From Oricola sp. (GTDB lineage Bacteria > Pseudomonadota > Alphaproteobacteria > Rhizobiales > Rhizobiaceae), in assembly GCF_022763245.1 (NCBI RefSeq), contig NZ_JALEGV010000034.1, positions 46,228 through 110,227 on the forward strand: a DNA stretch of 64,000 nucleotides, read 5' to 3'. Positions 1-10,867 of the stretch are shown piece by piece. Under the pieces are notes generated by a model, which did not search any database, was not told the origin of the DNA, and saw only the letters and a list, made by a program, of their open reading frames with translations. The translations under genes and the position numbers were made by a program. Each line of letters begins with the position of its first letter. Position 1 is the first letter of the stretch.

Positions 1-1599
1 GACCCCGTAAAGCGTCAGCCCGTCATAGACGGCGTCAGGCTCCGCATCGGCCTCCTTGCCGGCGATGGCGAGCAGGCGAAGCCCCTGCAGGGCGAGAACC
101 TCGCACACCCGCGCCCAGTGCCGCCGCTGGTCGCGGTCGAAGGGCCGCCTGCCATGACCTTCATCGACATCGACATCGACGACACGCTCCAACACCGCCT
201 CCGGCGCGCCTTTCACCGCAACGAGGAACCGCTCGCCCTCCTGATGCACGGTCGCCATCATGCGTGTGTTGTTGTCGAAGGCGTGCTCGGCAAGCTCGGG
301 ACAGGTCAGGAGCAGGTCATGGCGGTCGAAACCGCCGGCCGAAGCGACTTCGAGCAAGGCGACCTCCATCGGATCGCCCGCCGCGGTCTCGCCGTCGCGT
401 CCGCGTGACGCGTTGTTGCACAGGGTCGCGGCGCGCAACAGATGCCCGGCGGCGTCGCCCGGATCGGGCTGCACCGGCCGCGCATCGCGGATGAAGGCGC
501 GGGCCTCGCGGTCGAATGTGATTTCGCCGCTCGCCGTGACCAGGCGATCCACATGCATGCGGTTTTCGGTCAGCGTGCCGGTCTTGTCCGTCAGGATGAC
601 GGTCGTCGCGCCCAGCGTCTCGACGGCGGACAATTGCTCGATCAGGGCGTTGTGCCGGGCCATGCGCAGCATGCCGCGCGCGAGTGCCAGCGTCGCGACG
701 ATCGGCAGGCCTTCCGGAATGGCCGCGACAGCCAGCGCGACGGCGGATTCCACCATCAGCACGAGGTCCTGTCCGGCGAGGACCCCGCTCAGGGCCACGA
801 TCGCGGTCACGCCCAGTGTCAGCCAGATGAGATGGCGGCTGAGGCGCGTGAGCTGGCGCTCCAGCGGTGACCGTTCGGGCTCGGCCTCTTCGACCAGCCG
901 CGTGATCCGGCCGAGCTCGGTGTTCATGCCCGTCCCGGTGACGACGGCTTCGCCCGTGCCGCCCGTGACCGCGCAGCCCTTGAACAGCATCGAGGTGCGG
1001 TCGGCCAGAATGGCGTCCGCCGCGACGGCCCGTTCCGACTTTGAGACCGGCAGGGATTCGCCCGTCAGCGCCGATTCGTCGACCGAGAGGTTCGCGGACG
1101 CGATCACCCGCATGTCGGCTGCGATCACGTCGCCCGCATCGATGACGACGACGTCTCCCGGAACCAGTTGCTCCGCCGATACGGCGACCACCGTCCCGTC
1201 CCGACGCACGAGCGCCGAGCGGCCCGTCAGTTCCCGAAGCGCCTCCATTGAGCGCACTGCCTGGATTTCCGTCGTGAAGCCGATGGCGGCGTTGATGAGT
1301 AGGACGGCGACGATGGCGACGAACTCGACCGTCTCGCCGAGCAGCAGGGCGAGAGCCGCGGCGGCGACGAGGAGGTAGACGATCGGGCTCTGGAACTGAC
1401 TGATCAGGACGACGAGGAAGCTCGTCTTCGCCTTCTTGCGCAGCTCGTTTGGCCCGTAGGCTTCGAGCCGTCGGGCGGCTTCGTCATGCGAAAGGCCGCG
1501 CCCCGGCTCGACGTCGAGAGCCGACAGCAGCGCGCCATGTTCCATCGCGTGCGGTGCGTCCGGCAGCGGGGCGACAGCGGTTTCGGAGACGGAAGCCAT
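1..1599 (-). CDS. Cation-transporting P-type ATPase, C-terminus cut by window edge
   Basis: Only the first 533 codons are in the window; the gene runs off the left edge. P-type ATPases pump cations across the inner membrane by phosphorylating an aspartate. Visible in order are an N-terminal cation-ATPase domain, the first membrane helices, the actuator loop TGES (residues 179-182), an AIPEGLP membrane motif as in P2-type pumps, and the phosphorylation motif DKTGTLT with Asp338. The nucleotide-binding domain follows and is cut before the hinge motif TGD. PEGLP and the absence of an N-terminal metal-binding CxxC point to a Ca/Mg/Na-type rather than a heavy-metal pump; the ion cannot be read from this fragment. 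ATG start at 1599. The universal stress protein gene lies 65 bp upstream on the same strand. Confidence 0.93.
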   Translation of the reverse strand, partial: MASVSETAVAPLPDAPHAMEHGALLSALDVEPGRGLSHDEAARRLEAYGPNELRKKAKTSFLVVLISQFQSPIVYLLVAAAALALLLGETVEFVAIVAVLLINAAIGFTTEIQAVRSMEALRELTGRSALVRRDGTVVAVSAEQLVPGDVVVIDAGDVIAADMRVIASANLSVDESALTGESLPVSKSERAVAADAILADRTSMLFKGCAVTGGTGEAVVTGTGMNTELGRITRLVEEAEPERSPLERQLTRLSRHLIWLTLGVTAIVALSGVLAGQDLVLMVESAVALAVAAIPEGLPIVATLALARGMLRMARHNALIEQLSAVETLGATTVILTDKTGTLTENRMHVDRLVTASGEITFDREARAFIRDARPVQPDPGDAAGHLLRAATLCNNASRGRDGETAAGDPMEVALLEVASAGGFDRHDLLLTCPELAEHAFDNNTRMMATVHQEGERFLVAVKGAPEAVLERVVDVDVDEGHGRRPFDRDQRRHWARVCEVLALQGLRLLAIAGKEADAEPDAVYDGLTLYGV

Positions 1600-1664
1600 G
1601 TTGCGTTCGCCCTGCTACGTGTCTTCCGCCATCCTTGCGGGACGTCTGTCGCAGACTCCGCCGG

Positions 1665-2501
1665 TCAATGCGCCATGAAGATCGGAAAGCCCGAACTGGC
1701 AAGCAGATCCCGCGTCGCGCCACCGAAAAGGAACTCGCGCAGACGCGAATGCCCGTAGGCGCCGGCGACGATCATGTCGGCGGAGATGTCGGTCGCATGC
1801 TGGATCAGCACATCGGCGACGTTCCGGCCGGCGGACGGCAGCAGGTCGACGGTCACACTGGCGCCATGGCGCGCCAGATAGGCCGCGATGTCGCTTCCGG
1901 GCTCTTCGCCCTGGTCGAATTCCGAGGCGAGGGGATCGACGATCACGACGCGCACATCCGTCGTCTCGTCCAGCATGCCGAGCGCGTCATAGACGGCGCT
2001 CGCGGCTTCACGCGTCCCGTTCCAGGCGATCATCACGCGCTTCGGCTTGAGCGAAACGGACACACCGTCGGGAACGACGAGGAAGGGCCGGGCGCTCTGG
2101 TAGACGAAACCGCCCAAGGCCTTGTCGGCCAACTGCTTGTCCTGGTCCTGCGTCGGCATGTAAAGGCCGAGATCGGTATAGCGCGCGCGCATCCCGACAA
2201 TGTCCGGGATCTGACCTTCGTCGCAGTAATACGACGCCACGTCGCCGGAAATGCCGGCCTCGGCGATCATCGCCTCGATCGCGGCCGCCTTGTCGGCCGC
2301 AGCCGCGCGGCCACGCTCGCGTTCTTCCGACCATGTGTCGGCCGGAACCGCGCCATAGGCGGTGGCGCTCGCCGGGATCGAAATGCCGATCACCAGCACG
2401 GCGAGGTGACAGCCGGCCTCCTGGCTGATCGCGATCGCCCTGGCGATGCCATCGGTGGATTGTCCGCTGCCCGTCACCGTGAAGAGAGTCTTGGAAACCA
2501 T
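1665..2501 (-). CDS. Universal stress protein, tandem UspA domains
   Basis: A 278-residue protein, about twice the length of a single Usp domain, so probably two fused UspA folds. The second half keeps the ATP-binding loop, with Gly247, Gly250 and Gly260 in the G-x2-G-x9-G spacing. The first half (residues 5-140) has the fold-like pattern but no clear ATP loop. Usp proteins are cytosolic stress or energy-state sensors, with no defined reaction. It lies upstream of the P-type ATPase on the same strand with 65 bp between, so co-transcription is plausible; ATPase-Usp pairs are common in stress islands. The start at 2501 is the first ATG. Confidence 0.93.
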   Translation of the reverse strand: MVSKTLFTVTGSGQSTDGIARAIAISQEAGCHLAVLVIGISIPASATAYGAVPADTWSEERERGRAAAADKAAAIEAMIAEAGISGDVASYYCDEGQIPDIVGMRARYTDLGLYMPTQDQDKQLADKALGGFVYQSARPFLVVPDGVSVSLKPKRVMIAWNGTREAASAVYDALGMLDETTDVRVVIVDPLASEFDQGEEPGSDIAAYLARHGASVTVDLLPSAGRNVADVLIQHATDISADMIVAGAYGHSRLREFLFGGATRDLLASSGFPIFMAH

Positions 2502-2690
2502 GTCATGCCACCTTTCTGGCCTTGGCGATCACTGCCTGCCTGCCGGCATTTCTGACAGCAAGCGCCCGCGGCGCGCAAGCCGCTGCATTTCGCAACATCG
2601 ACATTGCGCGACCGGCACGCCTTGATGCCGATCAATCTTTGAAAGGTGCAAAGAAGGGGAAAGAACGGAAGATGTGCCGCCGCCGTAGCG

Positions 2691-3149
2691 TCAGCTCACG
2701 ACGGCGTCGGCGGTCTCGACGACATCCTTGAACCGCTCGAAGAATTGCCTGGAAAGCTTCTTTGCGGTGCTGTCGACGAGCCGGCTGCCGAGCTGCGCGA
2801 TCTTGCCGCCGATTTCGGCCTTGGCCTCGTAGGTGAGGACGGTGTCATCGCCCTCGGCACGCAGTTCCACGTCGGCCCCGCCCTTCGCAAAACCCGCAAT
2901 GCCGCCATTGCCGCTGCCGGTCAGGGAAAACCGGTTCGGCGCCCCGGACTGGTCGAGCGTCACCGCGCCGCTGAACTTGGCCTTCACGGGCCCGATCCTG
3001 AGCGAGACCTTCGCTGTCAATTCGGTGTCGGATTCCTTGACCAGTTCCTCGCATCCGGGAATGCAGTCCTTGAGAACGACCGGATCGTTCAACGCCGCGA
3101 AGACGACCGGCACCGGCGCGCCGATGCGGATTTCATCCTTCATGTCCAT
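2691..3149 (-). CDS. CoxG-like SRPBCC protein (carbon monoxide dehydrogenase subunit G family)
   Basis: A 152-residue single-domain START/Bet v1-like (SRPBCC) protein of the CoxG family. It opens with a strand-helix typical of the family (GAPVPVVFAALNDP) and a conserved CIPGCEEL segment. CoxG proteins are accessory factors of CoxSML-type molybdenum hydroxylases, thought to help membrane attachment or maturation; they are not catalytic subunits. It lies 13 bp downstream of the alpha/beta hydrolase gene and is the last gene of the molybdenum-hydroxylase unit. The family call is secure; the exact role is inferred from neighbours. Confidence 0.9.
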   Translation of the reverse strand: MDMKDEIRIGAPVPVVFAALNDPVVLKDCIPGCEELVKESDTELTAKVSLRIGPVKAKFSGAVTLDQSGAPNRFSLTGSGNGGIAGFAKGGADVELRAEGDDTVLTYEAKAEIGGKIAQLGSRLVDSTAKKLSRQFFERFKDVVETADAVVS

Positions 3150-3162
3150 CGGTGACGTCCTT

Positions 3163-4020
3163 TCAGGCGGGGTCCGCGATCATGTCGAGGAGCGCCTTGG
3201 TCAACGCGCCGTCCGGCGCCGCCAGTTGCTCCATGATCGTGTAGTGGTTGCAGCCCGCGAGCGTCGTCATCGTCACGAGCAGTTCCTCTTCCCGCGCGCG
3301 CTTCTCGAACGTGCGTGACTGGCGCTGCAATTCGGGCAGTTCGTCGCCGCCGACGAAGAGCGCGATCGGAATGGGCCGCTTCGGCAGGCTGCGGATCGGC
3401 GCAAGCGTCTCCAGCTCGGCCGGCTGCAGCTTCAGTTCGTCGTTGATATAGGTGTGCAGGATCGGCTCCAGGTCGAAGATCCCGCTGATCGAGATCACGC
3501 CGCGCACGAATGGCAGGTCCGCCGAAAGCGTCGCCAGATGGCCGCCAGCCGACCAGCCGCCGACATGGATCCGGCTTGCATCGAAGCCGAGTTCGCCGGC
3601 CAGCGCCTCGATCTTGCGAAGCGCCCGGAACACTTCGTCGACGATCTCCGTCAGGCTTGCCTCCGGCGCGAGCGTGTAGCCGATCGTCGCCACGTCGATC
3701 CCGTGCGCGCACGGACCCGTCGAGACGAAGCCGAAGATCTCCTTGCTGTTGCGGTGCCAGTAACCGCCGTGAATGAACACGAACAGTGGCGCGCCGGCCT
3801 GGCCGCAGGGAAAATAGTCCAGGCGGTTGTTGGGCTTTTCGCCATAGGGAATGTCGGGCCGGGCGCCCGGCTTCGCGCGACAGGCGGCGCTCCGGCACTC
3901 CCAGTCCTTCAGCCGCTCCGCGCTGTCGGCAACCGCCAGTGAATTGTTGTAGGCAGCGTCCTTCTGCGCTTGTTCCAGACTGTAGAAGCCCGGAATTTCG
4001 TCGCGGTCGTCATGTTCCAC
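3163..4020 (-). CDS. Alpha/beta hydrolase, arylformamidase (KynB/BNA7)-like
   Basis: A 285-residue alpha/beta hydrolase. The oxyanion motif HGGYW is at residues 84-88 and the nucleophile elbow GWSAG at 155-159 (Ser157). Asp226 (or Glu227) and His259 are likely triad partners. The HGGxW pattern and length fit the eukaryotic-type kynurenine formamidase/esterase branch, which opens N-formyl or ester bonds. It lies 165 bp after the FAD subunit gene and 13 bp before coxG, in the same direction. This suggests it hydrolyses an amide or lactam formed after the molybdenum-dependent hydroxylation. The substrate is unknown; a generic carboxylesterase is the alternative. Confidence 0.85.
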   Translation of the reverse strand: MEHDDRDEIPGFYSLEQAQKDAAYNNSLAVADSAERLKDWECRSAACRAKPGARPDIPYGEKPNNRLDYFPCGQAGAPLFVFIHGGYWHRNSKEIFGFVSTGPCAHGIDVATIGYTLAPEASLTEIVDEVFRALRKIEALAGELGFDASRIHVGGWSAGGHLATLSADLPFVRGVISISGIFDLEPILHTYINDELKLQPAELETLAPIRSLPKRPIPIALFVGGDELPELQRQSRTFEKRAREEELLVTMTTLAGCNHYTIMEQLAAPDGALTKALLDMIADPA

Positions 4021-4051
4021 CTGAACTGTCCTCCGGCGGTCTTTTGGGCAC

Positions 4052-4079
4052 GGAAGGCCGCGAAACGCGCAAGCCTTCC
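4052..4079 (-). terminator. Hairpin downstream of the FAD subunit gene
   Basis: Arms GGAAGGC (4052-4058) and GCCTTCC (4073-4079) pair, with inner CGCG/CGCG arms around an AAA loop and a small bulge. It sits in the 165-bp gap between the FAD-subunit gene and the hydrolase. There is no clear T-run, so it may be an RNA-processing or attenuation hairpin rather than a full terminator. Confidence 0.35.
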
Positions 4080-4185
4080 CTCCGCGCCAGCCGGGGGTGC
4101 CGGCGAGCGTCGAGCCTTTTGGGTTCGTCTAACTTGAATGGGGCGCGCCGTCAGCCGCCTGGCCCGGCGCGCTCCCGGTTCTGGT

Positions 4186-4989
4186 TCAACCGGCGTCCAG
4201 CGCCATGCCGACGGCGCGCCGCGCCATCACCATGACCAGATGGGCCCGGTATTCATTGTCCGCATGGATGTCGGACATGAGCTCCGAAGCGTCGATCGAG
4301 ATGCGATCCAGCGCGCCGGCGTCGAAGCTCTCGGCCAATGCCGCTTCGATGTCGGAGGCCCGGAACACGCCAGGACCCGCGCCCGTCACCGCCACGCGCA
4401 CGCCGTCGCCGGTCTTCGCCACGAAGACGCCTGCCATCGCGTATCGCGAAGCCGGGTTCGGGAATTTCGCATAGGCGGCGAGCTCGGGCAGGGGAAACCG
4501 GATCGCGGTGACGATCTCGCCCGGCTCCAGCGCGGTCTCGAACATGGCGACGAAGAATTCGTCGGCCGGGATCGTCCGCTTGTCGGTGACGATCTCCGCG
4601 TTCAGTCCCAGCACGGCCGCGGGATAATCGGCCGCCGGATCGTTGTTGGAGATCGAGCCGCCGATCGTGCCGCGATGGCGCACCTGCTGGTCGCCGATAC
4701 GCGAGGCGAGTTTGGCGAGCGCCGGAAGCTTCTCGCGCACGATTTCGGATTCGGCGACATCCGCATGCCGCGTCATGGCACCGATGACCAGCATGTCGCC
4801 GTCCATCGAGACGCCCGCCAGCCCGGCGACGCCGGAGATGTCGACAAGATCGTCCGGGGCGGCGAGCCGCTGTTTCATGGTGGGCAACAGCGTCATGCCG
4901 CCCGCGATCACCGACGCGTTCTCGTTGCCGGCGAGCAGCGACACCACGCCGTCGACCGTATCCGGCTTGTGATAGTTGAAAGACCTCAT
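4186..4989 (-). CDS. Molybdenum hydroxylase FAD-binding subunit (CoxM/CutM-like)
   Basis: A 267-residue medium subunit that passes electrons from the iron-sulfur subunit to FAD and on to an acceptor. The FAD pyrophosphate loop AGGMTLLP is at residues 29-36, and the second FAD motif, TIGGSISNNDP, lies near residue 110. A C-terminal CO dehydrogenase flavoprotein domain follows. The ATG at 4989 is preferred over upstream in-frame codons because it begins with the family-typical MRSFNYHKP and leaves an 11-bp gap to the large-subunit gene. It completes an S-L-M set with its upstream neighbours. Confidence 0.95.
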   Translation of the reverse strand: MRSFNYHKPDTVDGVVSLLAGNENASVIAGGMTLLPTMKQRLAAPDDLVDISGVAGLAGVSMDGDMLVIGAMTRHADVAESEIVREKLPALAKLASRIGDQQVRHRGTIGGSISNNDPAADYPAAVLGLNAEIVTDKRTIPADEFFVAMFETALEPGEIVTAIRFPLPELAAYAKFPNPASRYAMAGVFVAKTGDGVRVAVTGAGPGVFRASDIEAALAESFDAGALDRISIDASELMSDIHADNEYRAHLVMVMARRAVGMALDAG

Positions 4990-5000
4990 AGACCCTGTCC

Positions 5001-7388
5001 TTATTCCGCCGCGATCGGAGCGGGCGCGTTGCGGATGATGTTCCAGATGTGATTGGGCGATGCTGGCATGTCGACATGGGCGACGCCCAGCGGCTTCAGC
5101 GCATCGACCACCGCGCTGATGATCGCCGCCGGCGAGCCGATCGTGCCGCACTCGCCGCAGCCCTTCACACCCATCGGCGTATGCGCGCATTGCGTGGAAT
5201 GCGGCTCGATCTTCAGCTGCGGGAAGTTGTCGGCCCGCGGCATGCAGTAGTCCATGAAGGAGCCCGCCAGCAGCTGGCCCGACGCGTTGTCGTAGACGCC
5301 ATGCTCGAACAGCGCCTGGCCGATGCCCTGGACGATGCCGCCCTGAAGCTGGCCTTCCACGATCATCGGGTTGATGATCGTCCCGACATCGTCGACCGCG
5401 GTGTAGCGCTCAAGCGTCACGATGCCGGTATCGGGATCGATCTCCACCTCGGCGAAATGGGCGCCGCCGGGATAGGTGAAGTTCACCGGGTCGTAATAGG
5501 CCTGTTCCTCCAGGCCCGGCTCCAGCGTTTCGAGCGGGAAGTCGAACGGCACATAGGCCGCGCCGGCGATCTCCTGGAAGCTCTTCTTGCGGTCGGTGCC
5601 GGCCACCGAGAACTCGCCGTTCTCGAAGACGATGTCCTCAAGCGACGCCTCGAGCTGGTGCGCGGCGATCTTGCGACCCTTCAGGATCACCTTGTCGCTG
5701 GCATGCGACAGCGCCGCGCCGCCGACCACGAGGGACCGCGAACCATAGGTGCCCATGCCGAACTGCACCTTGTCGGTGTCGCCGAAGACGATGTCGATGT
5801 CCTCGAACGGAACGCCGAGGCGGTCCGACACGATCTGGGCGAAGGTGGTTTCGTGGCCCTGGCCGTGATTGTGCGTGCCGATCAGCACGGTGACCACGCC
5901 CGAGGGATGCACGCGCACCGTCGCGCTCTCGTAGAGGCCGCCGCGCGCGCCGAGTTGGCCCGCAAGACGGGACGGCGCGAGTCCGCAGGCCTCGATATAG
6001 GTCGAGATGCCGAGCCCGCGATACTTGCCGCGGCTGGCGGCTTCCGCGCGACGCGCCTCGAAGCCGGCCACGTCGGCCAGTTCCTCGGCGCGCTCCAGGC
6101 AGCCGAGCGGATCGCCGCTGTCATATTCCACGATCACCGGCGTCTGGTAGGGATAGGCTTCCTTGGGGATCATGTTGCGCTTGCGGATGTCGATCTTGTC
6201 GATCCCCATTTCGCGCGCGGCCATGTCCACGAGACGCTCCACCACGAAGGTCGCCTCCGGCCGGCCGGCGCCACGATAGGCGTCCACCGGGACGGTGTTG
6301 GTGAAGACGCACTTCACCTCGCAATAGATCGACGGGATCGTGTAGACGCCCGAGAGAAGCGGCGCGTAGAGGTTCGTCGGGATGTTCGGCCCGAAGGTCG
6401 ACAGATAGGCGCCCATGTTCGCGAGCGTCTTGACCCGCATGGCGAGGAACTTGCCGTCCTCGTCGAGCGCCAGTTCCGCCTCGGTCACATGGTCGCGCCC
6501 ATGGGCGTCGGAGACGAAGCCTTCCGAGCGCTGCGCGACCCATTTGACCGGCCGTCCGAGCTTGCCGGCAGCCCAGGTCACCACCGCCTCTTCGGCATAG
6601 TGGAACTGTTTGACGCCGAAGCCGCCGCCGACATCCGGGGCTACCACGCGCAGCTTGTGCTGCGGGATGTGCAGCACCATTTCGCCCATCAGCAGCCGCA
6701 CGACATGCGGGAACTGGCTGGTCGTCCAGAGCGTGTACTGGCCGGTCGCGTATTCGAATTCGCCGATCGCCGCGCGCGGTTCCAGCGGATTGCCGATCAG
6801 GCGGTTGTTGACGAGTTCGATGCTCGCTACATGCGCGGCCTGCGCGAACGCGGCATCGACGGCTGCGGCGTCGCCGAGGTCCCAGTCTGCGCAGAGATTG
6901 TTCTCGACCTCGTCATAGAGCTGCGGCGCATCCGGGCGCAGGGCGTCCACCAGGCCGACAATGGCCGGCAGCACCTCGTATTCGACCTCGATCAATTCGG
7001 CCGCCGCTTCGGCCTGTTCCACGGTCTGGGCGACGACGAACGCGACCGCGTCGCCGACATAGCGCACCTTGCCCTGCGCGATCGGTGGGTGCGGCGGTTC
7101 CTTCATGGGATCGCCGTTCTTGTCGGTGATGCCCCAGCCGACGGGAAGGCCGCCGACGTCGTCGGCCTTCATGTCCTCGCCGGTATAGACCGCCTTCACG
7201 CCGGGCTGCGCCAGCGCCTTCGAAACGTCGATCGACTTCAGGTTCGCATGCGCATGCTCGGACCGCAGGAACACGCCCGCAAGCATGTGCGGTCGCTTGA
7301 TGTCCGCCACATAGGTGCCCTTGCCACGCACGAAACGCGCGTCTTCCTTGCGCTTGGGCGACGAGCCAATTCCAATCACTGCCGACAT
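5001..7388 (-). CDS. Molybdenum hydroxylase large subunit, CoxL-like form II
   Basis: A 795-residue catalytic subunit that would bind the molybdopterin cytosine dinucleotide cofactor and hydroxylate its substrate with water as oxygen donor. The active-site loop reads AYRGAGR at residues 370-376. True form I CO dehydrogenases carry AYxCSFR with the catalytic cysteine, so this is the form II signature; CO oxidation should not be assumed. The GVKGCGECG segment near the C-terminus is typical of the xanthine oxidase family. ATG at 7388; 11 bp separate it from the small subunit upstream and from the FAD subunit downstream. The adjoining ABC importer genes suggest that the enzyme acts on an imported compound. 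Confidence 0.95.
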   Translation of the reverse strand: MSAVIGIGSSPKRKEDARFVRGKGTYVADIKRPHMLAGVFLRSEHAHANLKSIDVSKALAQPGVKAVYTGEDMKADDVGGLPVGWGITDKNGDPMKEPPHPPIAQGKVRYVGDAVAFVVAQTVEQAEAAAELIEVEYEVLPAIVGLVDALRPDAPQLYDEVENNLCADWDLGDAAAVDAAFAQAAHVASIELVNNRLIGNPLEPRAAIGEFEYATGQYTLWTTSQFPHVVRLLMGEMVLHIPQHKLRVVAPDVGGGFGVKQFHYAEEAVVTWAAGKLGRPVKWVAQRSEGFVSDAHGRDHVTEAELALDEDGKFLAMRVKTLANMGAYLSTFGPNIPTNLYAPLLSGVYTIPSIYCEVKCVFTNTVPVDAYRGAGRPEATFVVERLVDMAAREMGIDKIDIRKRNMIPKEAYPYQTPVIVEYDSGDPLGCLERAEELADVAGFEARRAEAASRGKYRGLGISTYIEACGLAPSRLAGQLGARGGLYESATVRVHPSGVVTVLIGTHNHGQGHETTFAQIVSDRLGVPFEDIDIVFGDTDKVQFGMGTYGSRSLVVGGAALSHASDKVILKGRKIAAHQLEASLEDIVFENGEFSVAGTDRKKSFQEIAGAAYVPFDFPLETLEPGLEEQAYYDPVNFTYPGGAHFAEVEIDPDTGIVTLERYTAVDDVGTIINPMIVEGQLQGGIVQGIGQALFEHGVYDNASGQLLAGSFMDYCMPRADNFPQLKIEPHSTQCAHTPMGVKGCGECGTIGSPAAIISAVVDALKPLGVAHVDMPASPNHIWNIIRNAPAPIAAE

Positions 7389-7399
7389 GGTGACCTCCT

Positions 7400-7873
<474 letters not shown>

Positions 7874-7888
7874 GACTACACTCCAGTA

Positions 7889-9008
<1,120 letters not shown>

Positions 9009-9016
<8 letters not shown>

Positions 9017-9896
9017 TGATGTTCATGCGCGCGGCGTTGCGCCGCTGCAGCAGGATGATTGATCCGAGACTGACCCCGATGATCAGGAACGAGATGACCG
9101 TGGACACCGTGCCGAGGGCGTAAAGCGCGGGCGAGGTGACGTTCAGGGTCATGCTCCAGATTTCCAGGGGCAGTGTGTTTTGTGCGCCCGCCGTCTGCAG
9201 CGTCCGCGCGAACTCGTCATAGGAGAGCGTGAAGCCGAACAGGGCGACGGCGATCAGCCCGGGCGCGAGGATCGGCAGGATGACCAGCCGGATCGTCTGG
9301 GCGGGCGAGGCGCCGAGATCGCGCGCGGCCTCTTCCCAGTCCCCGTTCAGCCGCGACATGACTGCGAACATGATCAGGATGCCGAAGGGCAGGGTCCAGG
9401 AGAGCTGCGCGCCGAGCGCCGAGGTGAACCAGTTCGTCGGGATGCCCGCCATGTCGAAGCCGAGGCCGATGCCGATGCCGAGTACGAGACCGGGTGCGAC
9501 GAGGCTGCCGATCATCAGGTAGAACACGATCGTGTCGCCGCGGAACCGCCGCCGGAAGGCCATGCCGGCCATGAAGGAGAACACGACGGTGATCACCGTG
9601 ACCGCGATCGCCAGATAGATCGACCGCCGGAACGAGCCGCTGACGTCGCCGGTGCGCGTCTGCATGATCAGTTCGTTGAACCAGTGCAGCGAGAAGCCGC
9701 GCATGGGGAAGACGAGACCGCCGCGCACATCCTGGAACGACAGGATGTAGATCGAGATCATCGGCCCGTAGAGGGCGATCACGTAGAAGGCGAAGAAGCC
9801 TGCGAGCACGTAGAACGTCCATGGGCGGTCGGACGAGGCGCGGCGCACCCTGCGCTTGGCAGGAGCGGCAGCCTTGCCGGCGATTGCGTCCGTCAT
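9009..9896 (-). CDS. ABC transporter permease, PotC-like
   Basis: A 295-residue inner-membrane permease with a cytosolic basic N-terminus and about six hydrophobic helices. The EAA loop reads EAARDLGASPAQ in the cytosolic segment that contacts the ATPase. It pairs with the permease encoded immediately upstream; the two reading frames overlap by 4 bp, which implies coupled translation. Confidence 0.94.
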
Positions 9897-10756
9897 TGCG
9901 TGATCTCCTTGCGGATGTCGACGATGCGCAGGATGGCGGCGACCATGAGCATGACGAGGATCGTCAGGATGATCGCGCTCGCGGCCGCGCTCGGATATTG
10001 CAGCACGCCGATGTCCTCGTAGAAGGCGCCGACCACGGAGGCGGTGCCGCCGCCCGACATGACCTTCACCACGAAGAAGTCACCCATCACGATCGAGACG
10101 ACGAAGATTGCGCCGAGCGCGATGCCGCTCTTCGACATCGGCACGATGATGTAGCGCATGATGTCGAACTTGCTGGCGCCGGCGTCGACGGCCGCCTCGA
10201 CGACACGCTTGTCGATGCGCGCCATGGAATTGAAGATCGGAACGATCATGAAGATCGTGAGCTGGTGGACATAGGCCACGACCACCGCGAAATCCGAATA
10301 GAGCAGGAATTCGAGCGGCTCCTGGATCGCGCCCATGGCGATCAGCGCGCGGTTGATCAGGCCTTCCTTGCCGAGCAGCGGGATCCACGAAATCATGCGG
10401 ATGATGTTGGAGGTCCAGAACGGCACGGTGCAGACCAGGAAAAGCCCCATGGCCAGCAACTTGCTGCGGACGTGGAACACCAGGAAATGGGCCACCCAGA
10501 AGCCGATGAACGCCGAGAAGACCAGTGTCAGGACCGCGAATTTCACCGTCTCGAAATAGAGCCGGTAGGTCAGGTCCGACTTGAAGATGTAGCTGTAGTT
10601 TTCCAGCGAGGGATCCCAGAACATGCCGCCGAAACCGTCGGTCTGCATGATGCTGGCGATGAACACGACGATGATCGGGACGATGAAGAACGGGACCATC
10701 ACGGCGAGGAGCGGCGAAACGTTCAGCCATCCGACCGCATTTCTGTTCAATTTCAT
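9893..10756 (-). CDS. ABC transporter permease, PotB-like
   Basis: A 287-residue permease with about six membrane helices and the coupling loop EAAVDAGASKFD. It is the first permease of the importer. A strong hairpin lies between it and the upstream binding-protein gene, consistent with higher expression of the binding protein. The 4-bp overlap with the second permease supports a heterodimeric channel. Confidence 0.94.
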   Translation of the reverse strand: MKLNRNAVGWLNVSPLLAVMVPFFIVPIIVVFIASIMQTDGFGGMFWDPSLENYSYIFKSDLTYRLYFETVKFAVLTLVFSAFIGFWVAHFLVFHVRSKLLAMGLFLVCTVPFWTSNIIRMISWIPLLGKEGLINRALIAMGAIQEPLEFLLYSDFAVVVAYVHQLTIFMIVPIFNSMARIDKRVVEAAVDAGASKFDIMRYIIVPMSKSGIALGAIFVVSIVMGDFFVVKVMSGGGTASVVGAFYEDIGVLQYPSAAASAIILTILVMLMVAAILRIVDIRKEITQ

Positions 10757-10811
10757 TGACGGGGCTCCGGCATGACTTCTCTAGGTGTTTTCGGCCTTTT
10801 TCCGGACCTTT

Positions 10812-10844
10812 CCGGCCCCGCGGCATGTGTTGCCGCGGGGCCGG
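10812..10844 (-). terminator. Intercistronic hairpin between binding protein and permease genes
   Basis: A perfect 14-bp inverted repeat (10812-10825 with 10831-10844) with a 5-base loop lies in the 111-bp gap after the binding-protein stop. No T-run follows on the minus strand. Such stem-loops usually stabilise the upstream message and lower permease expression, so this is a partial terminator or processing site. Confidence 0.6.
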
Positions 10845-10867
10845 TCGGGCCGAGGTGACAGACCCGG

